Shown here: piece by piece, positions 26,534 through 35,507 of the stretch
How the letters are laid out: every line of letters starts with the position of its first letter
How positions within the stretch are numbered: the stretch's first letter is position 1
NCBI RefSeq assembly: GCF_002210095.1
Contig: NZ_AQQR01000020.1
Span: 1-64,000 of the forward strand
DNA length: 64,000 nucleotides
From: Marinibacterium profundimaris
GTDB lineage: Bacteria; Pseudomonadota; Alphaproteobacteria; Rhodobacterales; Rhodobacteraceae
Direction: 5' to 3'
Notes under the pieces: generated by a model
Databases searched by the model: none
Seen by the model: only the letters and a program-made list of their open reading frames with translations
Told to the model about the DNA's origin: nothing
Position numbers and translations under genes: made by a program

Positions 26534-27316
26534 CTAACGGTCTTTGAATTCTGGAGTTCTTTTTTCCGAAAACGCTTTCATCGCTTCGGGAAAGTCATGC
26601 GCGCACAGCAAAACGCTTTGGGCATCGCGCTCGATATCCAGCGCCTCGAGATAGCTGCACTCGGCTGCGGCGCGCATCACACGCTTGGCGGTCTGAACGC
26701 CAAACATCGGGTGCGTTGCAATCTCGCGGGCAATTTCCAACGCCCGTACTTCGACCTGGTTGGCCGGCACACATTCTTCGACAACGCGCAGGTCCCTAGC
26801 GGTGCGCCCGTCGATTTCACGGCCCGTGAGCACAAGCATCCGGGCCACGCCCGCACCGGCGCGCTGCTGAAGCAGCCAGCTTGATCCCGTGTCGGGACAA
26901 CCGCCGACGCGTGCAAATACTTCGCACAGCCGGGCATCTTCGGCGGCAACGACAATGTCCGCCGACAAGGCCAGGCTGAGGCCCGCGCCAAAAGCCACGC
27001 CGCATACCGCAGAAATCAGAGGTTTGCGAAACAGATAGGCCGCGCGTCCGCCATCGTGAACCAGGTCCACCATTTCCGACGTCGCCCGCGCGCCTTTGGC
27101 GATCTCGGACTGAAACCCGACAAGATCGCCGCCGCTGCTGAAATGATCGCCGCCGGTCATGACAACGGCACGGATCGTAGCGTCCCGTTCGGCTTCGCGC
27201 AGGAGCGCCACCAGTTCTTCGACGAACCCGATGCTGTAAGGGTTGCGTTTTGTCGGCTGAAGAAAACGCAGGATTCCGACAGGGCCTTCCCTGTCCAGGC
27301 GAATAAGCTCAGTCAT
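26534..27316 (-). CDS. Enoyl-CoA hydratase/isomerase family protein
   Basis: A 260-residue crotonase-fold protein. The oxyanion segments are FSSGGDLVGF (59-68) and CGVAFGAG (105-112). The acid position reads GCPDTGSS (D142) with no Glu pair, similar to the cluster's other isomerase-like members. It is located between another crotonase gene and etfB on the minus strand; the 11-base gap to the upstream gene supports co-transcription. Confidence 0.88.
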   Translation of the reverse strand: MTELIRLDREGPVGILRFLQPTKRNPYSIGFVEELVALLREAERDATIRAVVMTGGDHFSSGGDLVGFQSEIAKGARATSEMVDLVHDGGRAAYLFRKPLISAVCGVAFGAGLSLALSADIVVAAEDARLCEVFARVGGCPDTGSSWLLQQRAGAGVARMLVLTGREIDGRTARDLRVVEECVPANQVEVRALEIAREIATHPMFGVQTAKRVMRAAAECSYLEALDIERDAQSVLLCAHDFPEAMKAFSEKRTPEFKDR

Positions 27317-27327
27317 TCAAGTCTCCA

Positions 27328-28104
27328 TCAGGTCCCGGTCCAGACGGGTGCTCGCTTTTCAGCAAAGGCCTTTGGGCCTTCAATCGCGTCGTTGCTGGCG
27401 TAAACCACCTCGTGCAGGCGCTTGCCCTCTTTCAGGCCACCCGCACAGCCCAGGTCCATGGTCGCGCGAACGCCGCCTTTGGCCGCAATCACCGAAAGCG
27501 GGGCCGCGCTGGCAATGCGTTTGGCAAGGTCGAAGGCCCGTGCGCGGACAGCATCGGGAGTGTCTTCGATATAGTTGGTGAACCCGTATTCGTGCAGGCG
27601 CTCGATCGGCATCAAATCGCCGGTCAGAACAATTTCCATAAGGATGGGCTGCGGCAGCATGGACAATGCTGGCGATGCCCAAGGCGATCCACGACCGATC
27701 TTTACTTCGGTAATGCCGACCTTGGTTCCCTTGAGACCGACCCTCAGATCGCAATTCAGCGTCAGCATCATTCCGCCCGCCATCAGCGACCCCGTCATCG
27801 CCGCGATGATCGGTTTTTTGCAGGCGCGCATGGTCTCGTGAAACGGGTCGCGCATCTTGGTCAGAATATCGACGCCCTCGTCGCGTGCGATTTGTGTGGC
27901 TTCCTTCAGATCCAATCCGGCGCTGAAAACGCCGCAATCGGCCGACGTCAGAATGGCCACGCGAACGCTGTCGTCCGCCTCGATCTTCTCCCAGGCGTCG
28001 GTCAGCCCGTTCGTCGCCGCCACAGAAAGCGCGTTCTTGCGTTCTGGCCGGTTGATACAGACGGTCGCAATGCCATCTTCAATCTTCACGTTAATGGGAC
28101 TCAT
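27328..28104 (-). CDS. Enoyl-CoA hydratase/isomerase family protein
   Basis: A 258-residue crotonase-fold protein with NRPERKNALS at the N-terminus and oxyanion segments FSAGLDL (60-66) and TGSLMAGG (104-111). It differs from the other four in carrying Glu in ITEVKIGRG (E133) and lacking the PDGG motif, so it is the crotonase here closest to a hydratase at this position. First gene after the hairpin that follows the substrate-binding protein. Confidence 0.87.
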   Translation of the reverse strand: MSPINVKIEDGIATVCINRPERKNALSVAATNGLTDAWEKIEADDSVRVAILTSADCGVFSAGLDLKEATQIARDEGVDILTKMRDPFHETMRACKKPIIAAMTGSLMAGGMMLTLNCDLRVGLKGTKVGITEVKIGRGSPWASPALSMLPQPILMEIVLTGDLMPIERLHEYGFTNYIEDTPDAVRARAFDLAKRIASAAPLSVIAAKGGVRATMDLGCAGGLKEGKRLHEVVYASNDAIEGPKAFAEKRAPVWTGT

Positions 28105-28143
28105 GATACCTGCTTCGTTTCTCTGAACAACTTGGGTGCGTAA

Positions 28144-28177
28144 AGCTTCCCCGCGATATGTTTACCGCGGGGAAGCT
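28144..28177 (-). terminator. Strong hairpin after the first substrate-binding protein gene
   Basis: AGCTTCCCCGCG (28144-28155) pairs with CGCGGGGAAGCT (28166-28177), a perfect 12-bp stem with a 10-base loop, starting five bases after the gene's stop. Only TTTA follows, so it may be a partial terminator or a 3'-stabilising structure that raises binding-protein mRNA relative to downstream genes. Confidence 0.7.
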
Positions 28178-28182
28178 GTGTC

Positions 28183-29433
28183 CTACTCGACTTTGAAAGT
28201 CGCGGAGCTGTGCTTGATGACATCCCACACAACGTCGAGATAGTCGGCGCTCCAGTCGGTCTGCGGAACCCAGGTTTCGCCATTCCACTGCTCGACCCGA
28301 GTCTTGCCACCACCACCATGATCTTTGTCGGTCACTGTAACCGGGGCCATGGTGCCGTTTCCATCGAAGTTCTCGATCGATTCATAGGCATTCTTCATGC
28401 TTTCCGGTGTGATCGGCCAACCGTTTTCGGCAATCGCGATACGCGCGGCTTCAAAACCGACCGAATAAATCGCCATACCCATGTTATAGTACACGTCTCG
28501 CACCAGATTCTCGGGTCCGCTGCCCTTGCCATTGGCATAGTAGGTTTCCAGCATCGTCTTGACGATCGGAACTTCCTGGCCACCGGCCACGTTGGTTCCG
28601 CGCAAAATGCCTTTTGCCTCTTGTGCGCCAATGTTGGCGATATCGACCTCGTTGAGCCAGTTGACCGACAGGTAACGGTCGATCGGGAACCGGTTGCGGC
28701 GCATTTCCTTCGAGGCAACCACATGCCCGCCAGCCAGAAGCCAGCTGATCACGTAATCTGGCTTATCACGGCGGATATTGCTCCAGGCACCGGCCTGATC
28801 CGAACCGGGAAGCGGCACGGGATAAAGCTCCAGTTCGAACCCTTCCTTCTCGGAAAGCGTTTTCAGGATCTCGATTGGTTCCTGACCGAAGGGATAATCC
28901 AGATAGATGAACCCGATCTTCGCCTTGCTCAGGTCACCGCCCATCTGGCCCTTGATGAAGGCAACGTTATTTGCCGCCTGCTGCCAGTACGTCGGACCGA
29001 CCGGGAAAACCCATTCGAACACTTCCCCGTCAACTGCATCGCCACGGCCAACGAAGGACTGCATCAGAACGTTGCCGTCCTTCATGGCACGCGGCAGAAC
29101 CGCGTTCGTGACCGGCGTGGACAGAAAATTGAATAGGAACACACCTTCGCGCTTGAGCTGCTCATAGCATTCCACACCGCGCTGCGGTTCGTTGCCGTGA
29201 TCGCGAACGATGATTTCTACCGGATGCCCTTCGATACCGCCATTTTCGTTGGTGTACATCGCCAGATCCTGGGCGGCCTGAGCCACCTGCGGCGAAATGA
29301 AAGTGTAGGATTTGCTAAGGTCGAAGCAGAGTCCGAAGCGGATCGGCTCCTTGTCCTGCGCTGCGGCCACAGTCGCGCTTGCTGCCAGCGCAGTAGCAAG
29401 GACTACTGCCTTAATGTGCTGTTTGACTTTCAT
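28183..29433 (-). CDS. Liv-type ABC transporter substrate-binding protein (first copy)
   Basis: A 416-residue periplasmic binding protein of the branched-chain amino acid/amide/aromatic acid (HAAT) class. A signal peptide with likely cleavage after VAAA (A25) precedes a type I periplasmic fold: RFGLCFDLSKSYTF, VEIIVRDHGNEPQRGVECYEQL and FIYLDYPFGQEPIEILKTLSEKEGF. It is highly similar along its length to the next protein upstream (29531-30769). Such receptors in aromatic or alicyclic acid clusters bind organic acids rather than leucine. Followed by a strong hairpin. Confidence 0.92.
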   Translation of the reverse strand: MKVKQHIKAVVLATALAASATVAAAQDKEPIRFGLCFDLSKSYTFISPQVAQAAQDLAMYTNENGGIEGHPVEIIVRDHGNEPQRGVECYEQLKREGVFLFNFLSTPVTNAVLPRAMKDGNVLMQSFVGRGDAVDGEVFEWVFPVGPTYWQQAANNVAFIKGQMGGDLSKAKIGFIYLDYPFGQEPIEILKTLSEKEGFELELYPVPLPGSDQAGAWSNIRRDKPDYVISWLLAGGHVVASKEMRRNRFPIDRYLSVNWLNEVDIANIGAQEAKGILRGTNVAGGQEVPIVKTMLETYYANGKGSGPENLVRDVYYNMGMAIYSVGFEAARIAIAENGWPITPESMKNAYESIENFDGNGTMAPVTVTDKDHGGGGKTRVEQWNGETWVPQTDWSADYLDVVWDVIKHSSATFKVE

Positions 29434-29460
29434 GTTTTCTCTCTCCCGTTGGTTTGGTTT

Positions 29461-29499
29461 GGGGCGGTGATACCGTTTCGTAAACGCCGCTGCCGCCCC
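29461..29499 (-). terminator. Hairpin after the second substrate-binding protein gene
   Basis: GGGGCGG (29461-29467) pairs with CCGCCCC (29493-29499) across a 25-base loop, between the two tandem binding-protein genes. It is weaker than the hairpin at 28144 and has no U tract, but sits in an equivalent place. Confidence 0.4.
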
Positions 29500-29530
29500 G
29501 CGTAGCGTCGCCCTTCCTGCTACCAGTCTT

Positions 29531-30769
29531 TCACTGCTCGTATTCTGAGGAACTTTCTTTCACCACTTCCCACACGACGTCCGTGTACTCAGAGATCCAG
29601 TCGGTTTGCGGCACCCAAGTCTCCCCGTCCCACATCTCGATCCGGGTCTTGCCACCGCCGCCATGATCTTCGACCGTCACCGTAATGGGGGCCATCAGCC
29701 CGTTCGCGTCGAATCCCTCAAGCGACTCCAGTCCCGCTTTGTAGGACTTTGCGGTAATCGGAAGGCCTTCGAGTTCTGCCGCCTTGCGCGCGGCTTCGAA
29801 CATGATTGAATACATGGCCAGACCGGTGTTGTAGAAAACGTCCTGGGTCTTCTCAATCGGGCCCGAACCCTCGCCCTTGTCGTAGAGCTCGGTCATGATC
29901 TCCTGATACAGCGCGACGTCCTGACCGCCCACAACATTGGTACCGCGCTTGATACCCTTGGCGGCCTCGTCGCCAATATTGGCGATATCGACTTCGTTCA
30001 GCCAGTTGACGGAAATGTATTTGTCCATCGGGATGCGATTGCGCTGCATTTCCTTCGACGCAACCACATGCGCACCGCCAAGCATCCAGACAATCACATG
30101 ATCTGGGTTGTCCCGGCGCACCTTGGACCACACACCGGCCTGGTCACTGCCAGGCAGTGGCACAGGGTAAAGCTCAAGCTTGAAACCCTCTTTTTCGGAC
30201 AAGGTTTTGAGAATCTCGATCGGCTCCTGTCCGAAAGGATAATCGAAATACACAAACCCCACCTTCACGTCCGACAAGTCGCCATCATGCAATTGCTTTA
30301 TGTAGGCAACATCATTGGCCGCCTGTCCCCAATAGGTCGGTCCGATCGGATAGACCCATTCGAAAACGGTGCCGTCGACGGCATCGCCTCGGCCGACAAG
30401 CGACTGCATCAGGATACGCCCGTCTTCCATGGCCCGCGGCAGGATAGCCAGAGAGACCGGAGTGGACAGGGTATCGAAAACAAAGACGCCCTCGCGGCTG
30501 AGTTTCGAGTAGCACTCGATTCCGCGCTGCGGTTCGTTCCCGTGGTCACGCACGATGACTTCGACCGGTTCCCCACCGATGCCGCCCTTCATGTTGATGA
30601 GCTTGGCAAGGTCCATCGCGGCCTGCGAAACCTGCGGCGTGGCAAAGGTATAGGCCTTGCTGAGATCGTAGCAGATGCCGATCTTGAATGGCTCGGCCAG
30701 CGCCTGGGTGCCGAACAGCGCCCCGCCAACCATTGAAAATACTGCCAGCGCTTTGGTAAGTTTCTTCAT
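29531..30769 (-). CDS. Liv-type ABC transporter substrate-binding protein (second copy)
   Basis: A 412-residue periplasmic binding protein with a signal peptide (cleavage after QALA, A25). Many blocks are shared with the 28183 protein: VRDHGNEPQRG, MQSLVGRGDAVDG, FEWVYPIGPTYWGQAAN, DYPFGQEPIEILKTLSEKEGF and SVNWLNEVDIANIG. The pair looks like a tandem duplication followed by divergence, probably giving two affinities or ligands for one permease. It lies downstream of the livF homologue in the same operon. Confidence 0.92.
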   Translation of the reverse strand: MKKLTKALAVFSMVGGALFGTQALAEPFKIGICYDLSKAYTFATPQVSQAAMDLAKLINMKGGIGGEPVEVIVRDHGNEPQRGIECYSKLSREGVFVFDTLSTPVSLAILPRAMEDGRILMQSLVGRGDAVDGTVFEWVYPIGPTYWGQAANDVAYIKQLHDGDLSDVKVGFVYFDYPFGQEPIEILKTLSEKEGFKLELYPVPLPGSDQAGVWSKVRRDNPDHVIVWMLGGAHVVASKEMQRNRIPMDKYISVNWLNEVDIANIGDEAAKGIKRGTNVVGGQDVALYQEIMTELYDKGEGSGPIEKTQDVFYNTGLAMYSIMFEAARKAAELEGLPITAKSYKAGLESLEGFDANGLMAPITVTVEDHGGGGKTRIEMWDGETWVPQTDWISEYTDVVWEVVKESSSEYEQ

Positions 30770-30802
30770 TTTTTCCTCCCTGAACAGTTTTCGAATAGTA
30801 CG

Positions 30803-31618
30803 TTAGCTCAGCCAACGTTTGCGTCGGCTGTAGTGCTTGACGTTGTGAAAATCGGTCTCTCCGCCGCCTAGATAGAACTCCTGAATGTCGGAGTTGGATT
30901 TGAGCGCCTCGGCCGTGCCGTGCATAACGACGCGGCCGTTTTCGATAAGATACCCTTGCGAAACGATCTCCAGAGCTGCCAGGGCGTTCTGTTCCACCAG
31001 CAGGACGGACAGGCCCTCATCCTTATTGATCTTTTGCAGGATGCCGAAGATTTCCTCGACCAGGAACGGAGCAAGCCCGAGACTTGGTTCATCAAGCATC
31101 AAAAGCTTCGGCTGGGTCACGAGGGCCCGCCCAATGGCAAGCATCTGTTGCTCACCACCCGACAAATAGCCTGCTTGCGAATTTTTGCGTTCGGCAAGCC
31201 GTGGAAAATAGGCGTAAATCTTGTCCTTTTCCGCATTCAGCGTTGATCGGGACATTCCGCGCGGCGCGGCGGCGGTCAGGTTCTCGTCGGGGGTCAGGTG
31301 TTCGAAGACCCGTCGCCCTTCGATGACATGACATATGCCCATCTCGACGCGTTTTTGCGCGAGCGCTTCGGTAATGTCCGCTCCCTGGAACGTTATCTCA
31401 CCTCGGCTGATGCGTCCGCGCTCAGCCTTCAAAAGACCGCTGATCGCTTTCAACGTGGTGCTTTTTCCCGCTCCGTTCGATCCCAAGAGTGCGATCATCT
31501 CGCCCTTTGGGACTTGGACCGAAACACCTTTGATCGCCAGTATTACATTGTCGTACAGTACTTCGACGCTGTTCATGGATAGAATGTTTTGGGCTTCAAC
31601 TTTTTCTTGCATCGGCAT
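30803..31618 (-). CDS. livF: ABC transporter ATP-binding protein, LivF family
   Basis: A 271-residue ABC ATPase, the LivF-like half of the HAAT transporter. Walker A is GSNGAGKST, the signature is YLSGGEQQML and Walker B is LLMLDEPSLGLAP; the H-loop region and ENGRVVMHGTAEAL follow. An N-terminal stretch of about 15 residues precedes the usual start, and internal Met codons offer alternatives. It pairs with the LivG homologue at 35500 and energises the two permeases encoded immediately upstream. Confidence 0.93.
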   Translation of the reverse strand: MPMQEKVEAQNILSMNSVEVLYDNVILAIKGVSVQVPKGEMIALLGSNGAGKSTTLKAISGLLKAERGRISRGEITFQGADITEALAQKRVEMGICHVIEGRRVFEHLTPDENLTAAAPRGMSRSTLNAEKDKIYAYFPRLAERKNSQAGYLSGGEQQMLAIGRALVTQPKLLMLDEPSLGLAPFLVEEIFGILQKINKDEGLSVLLVEQNALAALEIVSQGYLIENGRVVMHGTAEALKSNSDIQEFYLGGGETDFHNVKHYSRRKRWLS

Positions 31619-31622
31619 TCCC

Positions 31623-32696
31623 CTATTTCTTGAACTGATCGAAGGGCCAGACCATCAGATAGTCCCTGATGTTGCCGTAGAGTTTTCCCAAACCGAGTGG
31701 TTCGATCAGAAGGATAGTGACGATCAGTGCGCCATAGACTGCGTTCGGGATGTGAGCGAGTGTTTCAACATCGATCTGTACGCCAATCCATTCACTCAGC
31801 GTGGCGACGAGACCATTCACCAGGCCGGGAACAATAAGGATCAGGGCAACCCCAAAATAGGATCCGATGATGCTGCCAAGACCGCCAACGATCACCATCG
31901 CAAGAACCTGAATCGAAACGGCAACCGAGAATTGCTCGGGTGCGGCGAGAAAGAAAAAGGTGGCAACAAGCATCGCACCGCTGACGCCCGCGATGAACGA
32001 CGAAGTCGCGAATGCGAGAATTTTGTAGTAGAAACTGTTCACACCCAGGATCGCGGCGGCGAAATCTTTTTCACGGACAGCGACCAAGGCGCGACCGAGT
32101 CCAGTACGCTTGAGATTAAGCATGAAGATCGTCACCAAGACACACCAGCCGAAGGCGACATAGTAGAAGCCAGTATCAGTGGTAATCTCTTGCCCGAGCA
32201 GCGCCAATGTCGGTGACTGGAGCGACGCGTGTGAGCCCCCCGAGATCGCCGGAGAGTGGGTCAGAACCCAGTCCATCACGAATTGCATCGCAAGAGTGGT
32301 AAGGGCGAGATACAGTCCCTTGACCCGCAAAGCGGCAAAAGCAAACAGGCTGCCGATCACGGATGACGTCAACCCGCCGATGATCAGGGCGAATTCCCAC
32401 GGCACCCCGAAACGCGCGGCATGGATCGCCGAATAGGCGCCGACAGCCATGACCGCGGCATAGCCCAGGTGAAGCTGCCCCGCCCAACCTGTCACCAGGT
32501 TCAGCCCCAAAGCGGCGGCCGTCCAGATCAGCCAGGGAAGCAAGTAGCTGTTCAGGTAAAGCGACGGAATGATGAACGGCGCGGCAAGACCGATCAGAAA
32601 GATGAATGCTGTCAGATTTCTGTCGGCAGGCACCTTGAAGATACGGCTGTCCGAAACGTAGTCGGCGTGATGGACGCCGGAAAGTCTGTAAAACAT
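31623..32696 (-). CDS. livM: ABC transporter permease, LivM family
   Basis: A 357-residue inner-membrane permease with about nine or ten hydrophobic segments. LivM features include GLNLVTGWAGQLHLGYAAVM, ALRVKGLYLALTTLAMQF and the ATPase-contact loop REKDFAAAILGVN. It forms the heteromeric channel with LivH, encoded four bases upstream. The C-terminus (LGKLYGNIRDYLMVWPF) is typical of LivM proteins in aromatic-acid clusters that also carry an acyl-CoA synthetase gene. Confidence 0.92.
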   Translation of the reverse strand: MFYRLSGVHHADYVSDSRIFKVPADRNLTAFIFLIGLAAPFIIPSLYLNSYLLPWLIWTAAALGLNLVTGWAGQLHLGYAAVMAVGAYSAIHAARFGVPWEFALIIGGLTSSVIGSLFAFAALRVKGLYLALTTLAMQFVMDWVLTHSPAISGGSHASLQSPTLALLGQEITTDTGFYYVAFGWCVLVTIFMLNLKRTGLGRALVAVREKDFAAAILGVNSFYYKILAFATSSFIAGVSGAMLVATFFFLAAPEQFSVAVSIQVLAMVIVGGLGSIIGSYFGVALILIVPGLVNGLVATLSEWIGVQIDVETLAHIPNAVYGALIVTILLIEPLGLGKLYGNIRDYLMVWPFDQFKK

Positions 32697-32699
32697 CCC

Positions 32700-33587
32700 T
32701 TACACCCTTTCGATGTCGTGACGACCGAATAGTCCGTGCGGACGGATCATGACCGTGAGAATGAGCACGGCGGCGACGATAAGCTCACGGCTTCCGCCTC
32801 CGACAAGCGGATCGAGGAAATCAGCGCCGACGTTTTCGACGACGCCCAGGATGATGCCTGCGATTACGGCGCCAAGGATACTGTCGAGACCACCGAGAAC
32901 GGCAACCGTCAGACCTTTGAGAAGCAACAGCGACAGCGCCTGATCGACACCCTGAATCTCGCCCCATATAACGCCCGCGGCGACGGCAACAACGGATGCC
33001 AGCGCCCAAGACAAGCCAACGCCGCGTTCAACCGAGATGCCGACCGACCACGAAGCCATGTAATCATCCGCGATCGCCCGCAACTTGATCCCGGTCCGGG
33101 TTCGGAAAAACAGCATGAAGGCGACAAACAAGGCGAGCGCAACACCGGCACCAACCAGATGGATGCGGCTGATGAAGATGTCGCCCAAAAACAGTGGATC
33201 ATAGCTGACGCCCAACTCCATCGAACGTGACGTCCCGCCCCAAATCGCAAGCGTTGTACCCCGCAGGAAAATGTCGAGGCCGAGTGTCAGCATCAAGATC
33301 ATGACGACCGGCCGACCTGCGAGACGGCGCAGAGCAACACGCTCAATGCCGAACCCAAGGCCGAACATGACAACCGCAGCCAGAGGGATGGCCAGCCACA
33401 AGGGTAAACCCACATCGCGCGCCAGCGCCAAGACCACATAGGCCCCGACCATGGTCAACCCGCCCTGCGCCAGATTGGGCACCGAAGATGCCTTGTAAAT
33501 CAGCACAAGGCCGATGGCGAATAGCGAATACAGCAGACCCGTCAAGGCTCCGTTGATCGCAAGCTCTGATAGAAAGACCCAGTCCAT
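32700..33587 (-). CDS. livH: ABC transporter permease, LivH family
   Basis: A 295-residue permease with the LivH pattern: INGALTGLLYSLFAIGLVLIYKAS, VPNLAQGGLTMVGAY, ALRRLAGRPVVMILMLTLGLD and KGLTVAVLGGLDSILGAVIAG near the C-terminus. Eight or so membrane segments are visible. The gene directly abuts the acyl-CoA synthetase upstream (start and stop adjacent), so import and activation are transcriptionally linked. Confidence 0.92.
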   Translation of the reverse strand: MDWVFLSELAINGALTGLLYSLFAIGLVLIYKASSVPNLAQGGLTMVGAYVVLALARDVGLPLWLAIPLAAVVMFGLGFGIERVALRRLAGRPVVMILMLTLGLDIFLRGTTLAIWGGTSRSMELGVSYDPLFLGDIFISRIHLVGAGVALALFVAFMLFFRTRTGIKLRAIADDYMASWSVGISVERGVGLSWALASVVAVAAGVIWGEIQGVDQALSLLLLKGLTVAVLGGLDSILGAVIAGIILGVVENVGADFLDPLVGGGSRELIVAAVLILTVMIRPHGLFGRHDIERV

Positions 33588-35507
33588 TTATACCTCCCTG
33601 ATGGGAAGGCTTCTTTCGACCTTCCCTACTTCCCCGGTCTCGTAAGTCACCTGCGCGCTTACATGGACCTCTTTTGAACCGTCGTAGAGCGCCGCGATCA
33701 CGTCGGCATAGCGTTCCTGAACGACCTTCCTCCGCAGTTTTCGTGTCCGTGTGATTTCACCATCGTCCGGGTCGAATTCTTTCGGCAGACTGACAAAGCG
33801 TTGCAGGCGCAATGGCTCGGTGACGGCCTTGTTGACCCGTTGGAACGCCTCGCGAAGCAACGTCGCGACCTCTTCACGCTGAGAAAGATCGGCATATGAC
33901 ACGTAAGGTACGCCGTTCACTTCGGCCCAGTGCCCCACGGCCTCGAAATCCACGCAGACCATCGCCGTCAGTTCCTTCAGCCCGGCGCCAATCACGGCCG
34001 CATCCTTGATATACGGGCTGAATTTCAACCGGTTCTCGATGTAGTTTGGAACGTAACGTTCACCGTCGGCGGTGTGCATGACCTCGGAGACACGGCCCAG
34101 AACAACCAGGTGTCCGTCGTCTTCCAGATAGCCGGCATCGCCGGTATGCAGCCACCCGCCCTCAAGCGCTTCGGCGGTCGCTTCGGGTTTGTTGAAATAC
34201 CCTTCGAACACGCTGTCCGAGCGCACCAGGATCTCACCGTCTTCGGCAATGCTGACCTCGACGCCAGGCGCCGGTTTGCCAACCGTATGAAGACGGACCT
34301 CGCCCGGAGCCTGAATCGCGTTGATCGCGCTGTTCTCGGTCTGGCCGTAGAGCTGACGCAACTTGATCCCCAGGGCGCGGTAGAACACAAAGGTGTCTTC
34401 CCCGATCGCTTCACCGCCGGTGAACGCATTCTTTAGGCGGCTCATCCCGAACTGGTCCTTGATCGGTCCGAAAACCATCACCTCGCCCAGAAGCCGGCCC
34501 AATGGCTCAAGTACACCGCCGCTTTTGCCATTCAGCTTGTTCATTTCAGCTGCGATGGCCCGATCCATGAAGAAATGGTACAACCATTTCTTGACCGGGG
34601 TCGAATTCTCGATACCGACCTGGATCGTCGTCAGCATCTGGTCCCAGCTTCTTGGCGCCGCCAGATAGAATGTCGGAGCGATTTCGCGCATGTCGCGCAC
34701 AACCGTTTCCTGACGTTCCGGCACGTTCACGGTGAACCGCCAAAGCAGGGCCGCCGCGACGGTAATGGCAAAATCGCCCACCCAGGCCATCGGCAGATAG
34801 GCCAGGATTTCCTCGTTTTCGTCGAATGCGCCCGCTGCATGCCCGTTCTTAGCGGCAGCAAGAACATTTTTCTGACTTAGAACGATACCTTTCGGCTCGC
34901 CCGTGGTCCCTGACGAATGCATGAAGATGGCCGGATCTTCGGGTTTTGCACGACCGTAAAGCTCTTCGCGCAGGCCGGGGGCTTCATTCAGATCGTGCTG
35001 ACCGACTTCGATCAGGTGATCCCAGGACATCAGCCCTTCGACCTCATAGAAACCAAGGCCCCGCGCTTCGTCATAAATGATGTGGTCGATCCCCTCGGCG
35101 CCCGCGTCCTTCAGCTCCAGGATCTTGTCAACCTGTTCCTGATCTTCGGCGATGGCCGCGACGATTTCGACTTCGCCAAGAAAGTGCCGGAGTTCTTCGA
35201 GCGTCGCGCCGGGATAGGCAGGCATTGCATAGGCACCCAGCAACGAAATAGCCAGCATTCCGCCATACAGCCGCGCCCGGTTGTCGCCCAGGATAAGCAC
35301 CGCCTTGCCCGGTGTTACGCCGATTTTCTCAAGCCCGGCCGCGCAGGCCAGCACCTCTTCGGCGTATTCCGCCCATGTGGTTTCCTTCCAGATCCCACGC
35401 TCTTTTTCGCGAAGCGCGATTTCCGAACCGTGTTTCGAGGCGTTCCGCGCCAGAATTGCGCCGATCGTGTCGCTGCCCGAAGACTGTTTCTTCGTCAAAT
35501 CAGTCAT
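33588..35507 (-). CDS. AMP-dependent acyl-CoA synthetase (long-chain/aromatic FadD-like)
   Basis: A 639-residue adenylate-forming acyl-CoA ligase. Visible motifs: the P-loop HSSGTTGEPKG (197-207), YGQTENS, TGDAGYLEDDGHLVVLGR and the C-terminal TRTRKLRRKVV. It converts an imported carboxylic acid to its CoA thioester using ATP. It is embedded between livG and livH homologues, an arrangement known from aromatic and alicyclic acid clusters, so it probably activates the transported acid as it enters. It overlaps livG by eight bases. The chain length or ring specificity is not evident. Confidence 0.93.
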   Translation of the reverse strand: MTDLTKKQSSGSDTIGAILARNASKHGSEIALREKERGIWKETTWAEYAEEVLACAAGLEKIGVTPGKAVLILGDNRARLYGGMLAISLLGAYAMPAYPGATLEELRHFLGEVEIVAAIAEDQEQVDKILELKDAGAEGIDHIIYDEARGLGFYEVEGLMSWDHLIEVGQHDLNEAPGLREELYGRAKPEDPAIFMHSSGTTGEPKGIVLSQKNVLAAAKNGHAAGAFDENEEILAYLPMAWVGDFAITVAAALLWRFTVNVPERQETVVRDMREIAPTFYLAAPRSWDQMLTTIQVGIENSTPVKKWLYHFFMDRAIAAEMNKLNGKSGGVLEPLGRLLGEVMVFGPIKDQFGMSRLKNAFTGGEAIGEDTFVFYRALGIKLRQLYGQTENSAINAIQAPGEVRLHTVGKPAPGVEVSIAEDGEILVRSDSVFEGYFNKPEATAEALEGGWLHTGDAGYLEDDGHLVVLGRVSEVMHTADGERYVPNYIENRLKFSPYIKDAAVIGAGLKELTAMVCVDFEAVGHWAEVNGVPYVSYADLSQREEVATLLREAFQRVNKAVTEPLRLQRFVSLPKEFDPDDGEITRTRKLRRKVVQERYADVIAALYDGSKEVHVSAQVTYETGEVGKVERSLPIREV

